A DNA stretch of 64,000 nucleotides from Planctomycetota bacterium (GTDB lineage: Bacteria; Planctomycetota; UBA1135; GCA-002686595). Under the pieces are notes generated by a model. It was given only the letters and a program-made list of their open reading frames with translations. It did no database searches and was not told where the DNA came from. Below, piece after piece: positions 60,464-64,000 of this stretch. The stretch covers positions 42,344 to 106,343 of the forward strand of contig NZBA01000026.1 of the NCBI GenBank assembly GCA_002686265.1. The letters run 5' to 3'. Within the stretch, counting starts at the first letter, position 1; every line of letters begins with the position of its first letter. Made by a program: the position numbers and the translations under genes.

Positions 60464-61564
60464 ATGACCGATCACGAAGACCCGATCGCCGAGGTACGCT
60501 CCGTGCTCGGGGAGTTCGCGATTCCCGGCGAGCTTCTGGAGGTGGCGCCCTTCGAGCGCGGCCACATCCACGACACCTACGTCTCGACTTGGCGCGCGGG
60601 CGGTGCAGCGGCGCGGTACATCCACCAGCGCATCAACGACCGAGTCTTCGGAGACGTTCCGGGTCTGATGCACAACATCGAGGCGGTCACGCGTCACCTG
60701 GCGGGCAAGCTCGGCGCTGCCGGTGGCTTCCAGACCCTGCGCCTGGTGCCCTCGCGCTGTGGGGCGGCGTTTCTGGTCGCGCCTAGCGGTCCTTGGCGGA
60801 CCTACCACTTCATCGAGAACTCGGCCTCCTTCGACGTCTGCGAGAGCGAGGAGCACGCCTACCGTGCTGCGCGCGCCTTCGGCGAGTTCCAGGCTCACCT
60901 GATCGATCTCGACCTTGACGGCTTGCGGGAGACGATCCCGCACTTCTTCAGCTCGCCGCACCGCATGGTGCAGTTCCGTGACGCGCTCGACAGCGACCCC
61001 CTCGCGCGCGCCGACGCGGCGGAGACCGAGGTCTCCTTCGCCCTCGAGCGCCGCCCGATGGTGAGCGTGATGGCGGAGCGTATGCGCGCCGGCGCCTTCC
61101 CGCGGCGCACCGTCCACGGGGACACCAAGCTCAACAACGTGCTCTTCGACCGCACGGGCGGTGAGGCGGTCTGCATCGTCGACCTCGACACCTGCATGCC
61201 GGCCTACTCGCTCTACGACTTCGGTGACCTCGTGCGTTTCACCGCGGCCACGAGCGCCGAGGACGAGCGCGACCTGTCTCTGGTCGGCACGGACCTCGAC
61301 CTTTACCGCGCTCTGGCGCGGGGTTACCTCGATGGTGCCGGCGGTTTTCTGACCGCCGAGGAGGTTGAGCTCATGCCCTTCGCCGCCCGCCTGGTGACCT
61401 TCACCATCGGCCTGCGCTTCCTCACCGACCACCTGGCGGGCGACGTGTACTTCAAGACGACCCGCGAGGGCCACAACCTCGACCGCGCCCGGGTGCAGTT
61501 CGGGATGGTGGCCTGGATGGAGGCTCACGAGCGCGAGCTCTCGACGCGGGCCGCCCGCTCCTGA
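60464..61564 (+). CDS. aminoglycoside phosphotransferase-fold kinase, N-acetylhexosamine kinase-like
   Basis: A 366-residue kinase of the APH fold. Substrate and phosphate region VAPFERGHIHDTYVSTW (about 29-45), catalytic loop TVHGDTKLNNVLFD (about 215-228) and metal-binding IVDLDTCMPAYSLYDFGD (about 237-254). The last two blocks closely resemble N-acetylhexosamine 1-kinases (NahK), so a sugar 1-kinase role is likely but unproven. ATG 60464 preferred; an in-frame ATG at 60416 would overlap the HIT gene. Confidence 0.82.
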   Translation: MTDHEDPIAEVRSVLGEFAIPGELLEVAPFERGHIHDTYVSTWRAGGAAARYIHQRINDRVFGDVPGLMHNIEAVTRHLAGKLGAAGGFQTLRLVPSRCGAAFLVAPSGPWRTYHFIENSASFDVCESEEHAYRAARAFGEFQAHLIDLDLDGLRETIPHFFSSPHRMVQFRDALDSDPLARADAAETEVSFALERRPMVSVMAERMRAGAFPRRTVHGDTKLNNVLFDRTGGEAVCIVDLDTCMPAYSLYDFGDLVRFTAATSAEDERDLSLVGTDLDLYRALARGYLDGAGGFLTAEEVELMPFAARLVTFTIGLRFLTDHLAGDVYFKTTREGHNLDRARVQFGMVAWMEAHERELSTRAARS

Positions 61565-61744
61565 GCCGCCGTCGAGGAGTAGGCCGTGAGCGCGCGCATG
61601 CCGGTGCGCCGATGCTCCCCGGGTCTCCTTGTCCCGCGGACCACACGGTCCGCAGGCGCCCAGCTCGCCGGCGGCTTCCTCGGGCGGGGGACGGGGCCCT
61701 TGGGGTCGAGCGCTCGACGAGGGCGGCCCGCTCCGAGGCGCCCG

Positions 61745-63085
61745 TCAGGAGTCGGTCGCAAGCTCCCGCACGCCGATGTGTCGGAAGCGCACCGGGTCTC
61801 CGTGTCCGGCGAAGCCGAAGTGACCGCTCGTGCGCAGTCTCCCGGCGTAGTGTTCGGCCGCCCCCATCAGCTCCGCGACCTCACTGATGTCGCTGTCGAG
61901 GATCTGCGTCCCGTTGAGCTCGACGGTGACGCGGTGTCCGCGAAGGGTGACCCGTTGGTGGTTCCATTCGCCGACCGCCCGTTGGTAGCCGCGCTCGGCG
62001 GCGACCTGTCCGTAGACCGAACCGTGGTACTGGCGTGGGTCGAGGTCGGCGTACTTGGGGTGGGAGTTCTCGAGGACCTGCAGCTCGCACATCCCGCTGT
62101 AGGCCGGGTTTCCTTCGCCGGGGTAGCGCAGGGCGAGTCCGTTGTTGCCGCCCGGCGGCAGTTGGATCTCGAGCTCGACGGTGCAGTCGGTGAGGACGCG
62201 CTCGTGGTACAGGTTCCCGCCGCTGCCCGCCTTGCAGGAGAGGGTCTCGCCTTCGATCGCGTAGCCGTCGGTGTCGCCCTTCCAGCCTTCGAGGCTCTCC
62301 CCGTCGAAGAGGGGCTCGAAGGCCTCTCGCGGTCCATCGCGGTCGGTTCCCTCGGCTCTCAGTATCGCATTGGCTTGCTCGGCGCCGATCGCGCGCAGGC
62401 GGATTCCTCGCCAGCGGATCTCTCCGCCGTGGGTCTGGAGTTGGATCGGTCCGCGGCGTGGTACCGGTCGTGTGCGGTCGAAGTAGTTCTCGAGCGCGGC
62501 GTGGTCGACGACGAGCTTCCCGTTGAGCCACACGCTGACCCGTGAGCCGACCATGATGATGCGGAAGGCGTTCCACTCTCCGAAGGGCCGGTCGGCGTGG
62601 ACGAGCGGGTCCTTCCCCGGTGCGCCGGGGCTGTTGTTCCACAGGCCGCCCGAACCCTTGTCCGCGCCGATGTTCCACTTCCCGCCGACTCTCGTGGTGT
62701 CCCAGATCTGTATCTGCGGGCAGCCGCGCAGGTAGATCCCGCTGTCGGCTCCCGCGACGGTCTTGTAGTCCAGGTGCAGTTCGAAGTCCTCGTACTGTCC
62801 TTCGGTGGTGAGGAACAGGCCGCCGCCGTCGTTGATGAGCACCTCGTCCTCGACGCGCCAGTGGGCCTTGACGTCTCCCAGGCTCTCGCGCTTCTTGGCG
62901 GCCAGGGCATCGTCGCTCAGTGCCTGCCATCCCCGCGGGTCCTCGGTCCCCGCGCCCCACCAGCCCGAGAGGTCCTCGCCGTTGAAAAGGGTGACGAACT
63001 CCTCTCCGTCCCCGCCACTCGCCGCCGCGGGCAGGACCAGGAGGGCGGTCAAGGCTGCGCCCGAGTACGAACCGGTTCTGATCAT
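61745..63085 (-). CDS. secreted protein with two DUF1080 (3-keto-disaccharide hydrolase) domains
   Basis: A 446-residue exported protein. Signal peptide SGAALTALLVLPAAASG (about 8-24). Domain 1 (about 27-225) starts FVTLFNGEDLSGWWG and has DFELHLDYKTV, GIYLRG and GEWNAFRI, ending IQLQTHGGEIRWRGIRLR; domain 2 (about 245-440) starts FEPLFDGESLEGWKG and has NNGLALRYPG. These are the hallmarks of DUF1080, abundant in planctomycetes. Start ATG 63085 with AGAGAGGA upstream; upstream in-frame GTGs would disrupt the signal peptide. Convergent with the kinase gene. Confidence 0.9.
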   Translation of the reverse strand: MIRTGSYSGAALTALLVLPAAASGGDGEEFVTLFNGEDLSGWWGAGTEDPRGWQALSDDALAAKKRESLGDVKAHWRVEDEVLINDGGGLFLTTEGQYEDFELHLDYKTVAGADSGIYLRGCPQIQIWDTTRVGGKWNIGADKGSGGLWNNSPGAPGKDPLVHADRPFGEWNAFRIIMVGSRVSVWLNGKLVVDHAALENYFDRTRPVPRRGPIQLQTHGGEIRWRGIRLRAIGAEQANAILRAEGTDRDGPREAFEPLFDGESLEGWKGDTDGYAIEGETLSCKAGSGGNLYHERVLTDCTVELEIQLPPGGNNGLALRYPGEGNPAYSGMCELQVLENSHPKYADLDPRQYHGSVYGQVAAERGYQRAVGEWNHQRVTLRGHRVTVELNGTQILDSDISEVAELMGAAEHYAGRLRTSGHFGFAGHGDPVRFRHIGVRELATDS

Positions 63086-63329
63086 CGTTCCTCTCTCGCT
63101 GTCGTTGCCCGTCGTGTTCCCCGCATGTCGCGGTGTCCGGCCGTTCCGTGCTTCCCGGCTTGTGGGTTCACCCCGCACCCGCTGGTGCGCTCTCGTTTCG
63201 ATCCGTCCGGCACCCGGCCTGCGCTCCCGCTTCGATCCGCCCCGAGCGCGCACCGCTGATCGTACTAGTGCCCAAGCGCGCCCGGTTCCTCATTCTCCGT
63301 CCATCCCGCTGCCGGCCGCTCGCCGGACC
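63086..63329. other. non-coding gap before tRNA-Cys
   Basis: Holds the DUF1080 gene leader and upstream sequence of tRNA-Cys. The short phrase CTTTCGATCCG-like occurs twice (near 63197 and 63230) but no gene, RNA or clear operator was recognised. Confidence 0.35.
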
Positions 63330-63357
63330 TTGACCCGGCCCCCTCCCCGGTTATCCT
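63330..63357 (+). promoter_or_regulatory. sigma70-type promoter of tRNA-Cys
   Basis: TTGACC (63330-63335), 16-base spacer, TATCCT (63352-63357), 16 bases before the mature tRNA. The best -35/-10 match noted in the window. Confidence 0.65.
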
Positions 63358-63373
63358 CCCCGTCTCCCTGAGA

Positions 63374-63448
63374 GGCGGCATAGCCAAGCGGCTAAGGCGA
63401 CGGATTGCAAATCCGTTATCACCGGTTCGAGTCCGGTTGCCGCCTCCA
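63374..63448 (+). tRNA. tRNA-Cys (anticodon GCA), CCA encoded
   Basis: Acceptor GGCGGCA pairs with TGCCGCC; discriminator T followed by encoded CCA, as expected for tRNA-Cys (U73). D arm GCCAAGCGGCTAAGGC, anticodon arm GGATTGCAAATCC with GCA, T arm CCGGTTCGAGTCCGG. It is followed within 80 bases by an integrase gene pointing towards it, so its 3' end is a likely integration site. Confidence 0.97.
63425..63448 (+). other. putative attachment site (att) at the 3' end of tRNA-Cys
   Basis: The 3' part of tRNA-Cys is the usual crossover region for tyrosine recombinases, and a tyrosine recombinase gene lies 80 bases away facing it. The matching second att copy would be beyond the right edge, so this is inference. 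Confidence 0.4.
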
Positions 63449-63529
63449 CTCGCGCGGACGCGCAAACAGCCGCAATACTCGCTGATTTCGGGTGTTATTC
63501 ACGAATCGGGTGGGGGAGGTCTGCTCGCA

Positions 63530-64000
63530 TCAACTCGCACCAGAAAGCACCGTTTCGTCCCCTGAGTGGTGGGGCTGGTGGTGGGGGTTGGTTTTGGGCT
63601 TGGCCGTGCCGCCCGTTGGTGACGGTAACGCGTGAACCGCCGCCGCCGTGTCGGAGAGTCCGAGCTTGGTGTAGAAGCGGATGGTCGTTCGGTAGTCGGA
63701 GTGCCTCATGACCTTCTGAGCCACCTGGGGAGTCACCCCGGCCCGTGCGAGCATGGTGCCCAGGGTCGAGCGCAAGGCGTGCAGGTCCGCGTAGCGGCCG
63801 TCCTCGTCCGTCTCAGGGATCTCTGCGCGCATGAAGTCTTTTCGGCGGGTGGTGTTCGAGACGGCCGTCGGGAAGACCTTGGCGCTGGGAAGGGCTGTCC
63901 GTGGGCGCTCTCGGGTCAGCTCCGCTGCGAGGTCGGGGTGCAGGGGGACCTCGTCCACTCGGTTTGCCTTGCCCTTCCGGACGACCAGGACTCCCCTGGC
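63530..64000 (-). CDS. tyrosine recombinase/integrase, C-terminal part (runs off the window)
   Basis: The 3' 156 codons of an integrase; the gene continues past the right edge. Visible: LVVRKGKANRVDEVPLHPDL (the beta-strand hairpin with the catalytic Lys region), then DLHALRSTLGTMLARAG with the HxxR box, VMRHSDYRTTIRFYTKLG with the His of box II and the nucleophile Tyr. The first catalytic Arg must lie outside the window. The tail is a His/Pro/Thr-rich stretch. Its position next to tRNA-Cys marks the left end of an integrated element whose cargo lies to the right. The flanking DNA is less GC-rich than its neighbours. Confidence 0.9.
   Translation of the reverse strand, partial: ARGVLVVRKGKANRVDEVPLHPDLAAELTRERPRTALPSAKVFPTAVSNTTRRKDFMRAEIPETDEDGRYADLHALRSTLGTMLARAGVTPQVAQKVMRHSDYRTTIRFYTKLGLSDTAAAVHALPSPTGGTAKPKTNPHHQPHHSGDETVLSGAS

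Overview
The window is 64 kb of very GC-rich bacterial chromosome with dense, short-spaced genes, frequent GTG/TTG starts and many 4-base stop/start overlaps. The gene content points to a planctomycete or close relative. Evidence: a two-domain DUF1080 (3-keto-disaccharide hydrolase) protein, a lipoprotein sulfatase, a neutral-ceramidase-like protein, LamG and squalene-cyclase-repeat secreted proteins, a TPR protein ending in two RNA polymerase alpha C-terminal domains, and many large lipoproteins of unknown role. No rRNA, CRISPR array or phage structural gene was seen. A species cannot be named from the sequence alone.

Layout. 0.1-3.9 kb: coupled operon of a coiled-coil lipoprotein, a secreted cyclase-repeat protein, EboA and EboB. 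4-8.5 kb: FkbM methyltransferase, a PTPS-family protein, a membrane protein, a lipoprotein, beta-carbonic anhydrase, an SRPBCC protein, and a 2-Cys-type peroxiredoxin whose peroxidatic position is an in-frame TGA (probable selenocysteine). 8.6-20 kb: a minus-strand run of exported proteins (PHP hydrolase, LamG/cyclase-repeat/discoidin mosaic, a short possibly frameshifted lipoprotein, ceramidase-like, MORN-type, metallopeptidase-like, sulfatase, lipoprotein). 20.4-28.3 kb: miaB, aldo/keto reductase, mdh, ribD, a large secreted unknown and a methyltransferase containing a 15-bp coding minisatellite. 28.4-33.3 kb: an exported three-gene operon (thioredoxin-like, doubled DnaJ-type zinc finger, triple trypsin-like protease). 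33.3-35.9 kb: TPR lipoprotein with a HEEGH motif. 35.9-41.6 kb: serine biosynthesis (class V aminotransferase, serB-like, serA), ruvA and the TPR-alphaCTD protein. 41.8-52 kb: housekeeping (murA, ffh, rpsP, maf, rpmE, prfA, prmC, ssb) plus an endonuclease III-like protein with a histone-H1-like tail. 52-58 kb: a MoaD-MoaE fusion, MBL hydrolase, ETF-quinone oxidoreductase, pepA and gltA. 58.4-64 kb: a PKD secreted protein, tRNA-Leu, HIT protein, a sugar-kinase-like protein, DUF1080 protein, tRNA-Cys, and the edge of an integrative element whose tyrosine recombinase runs off the right end.

The most unusual items are: (i) the TGA-containing peroxiredoxin; (ii) a family of about 160-215 bp non-coding repeats, three copies here, with inverted CTAGCAGCCCG-type ends, two of which supply the stop codon of the neighbouring gene (serA, gltA); (iii) the exported thioredoxin-like/zinc-finger/protease operon; (iv) an endonuclease III homologue that keeps the [4Fe-4S] cysteines but appears to lack both catalytic residues; and (v) an eboA-eboB pair without the rest of the ebo cluster.
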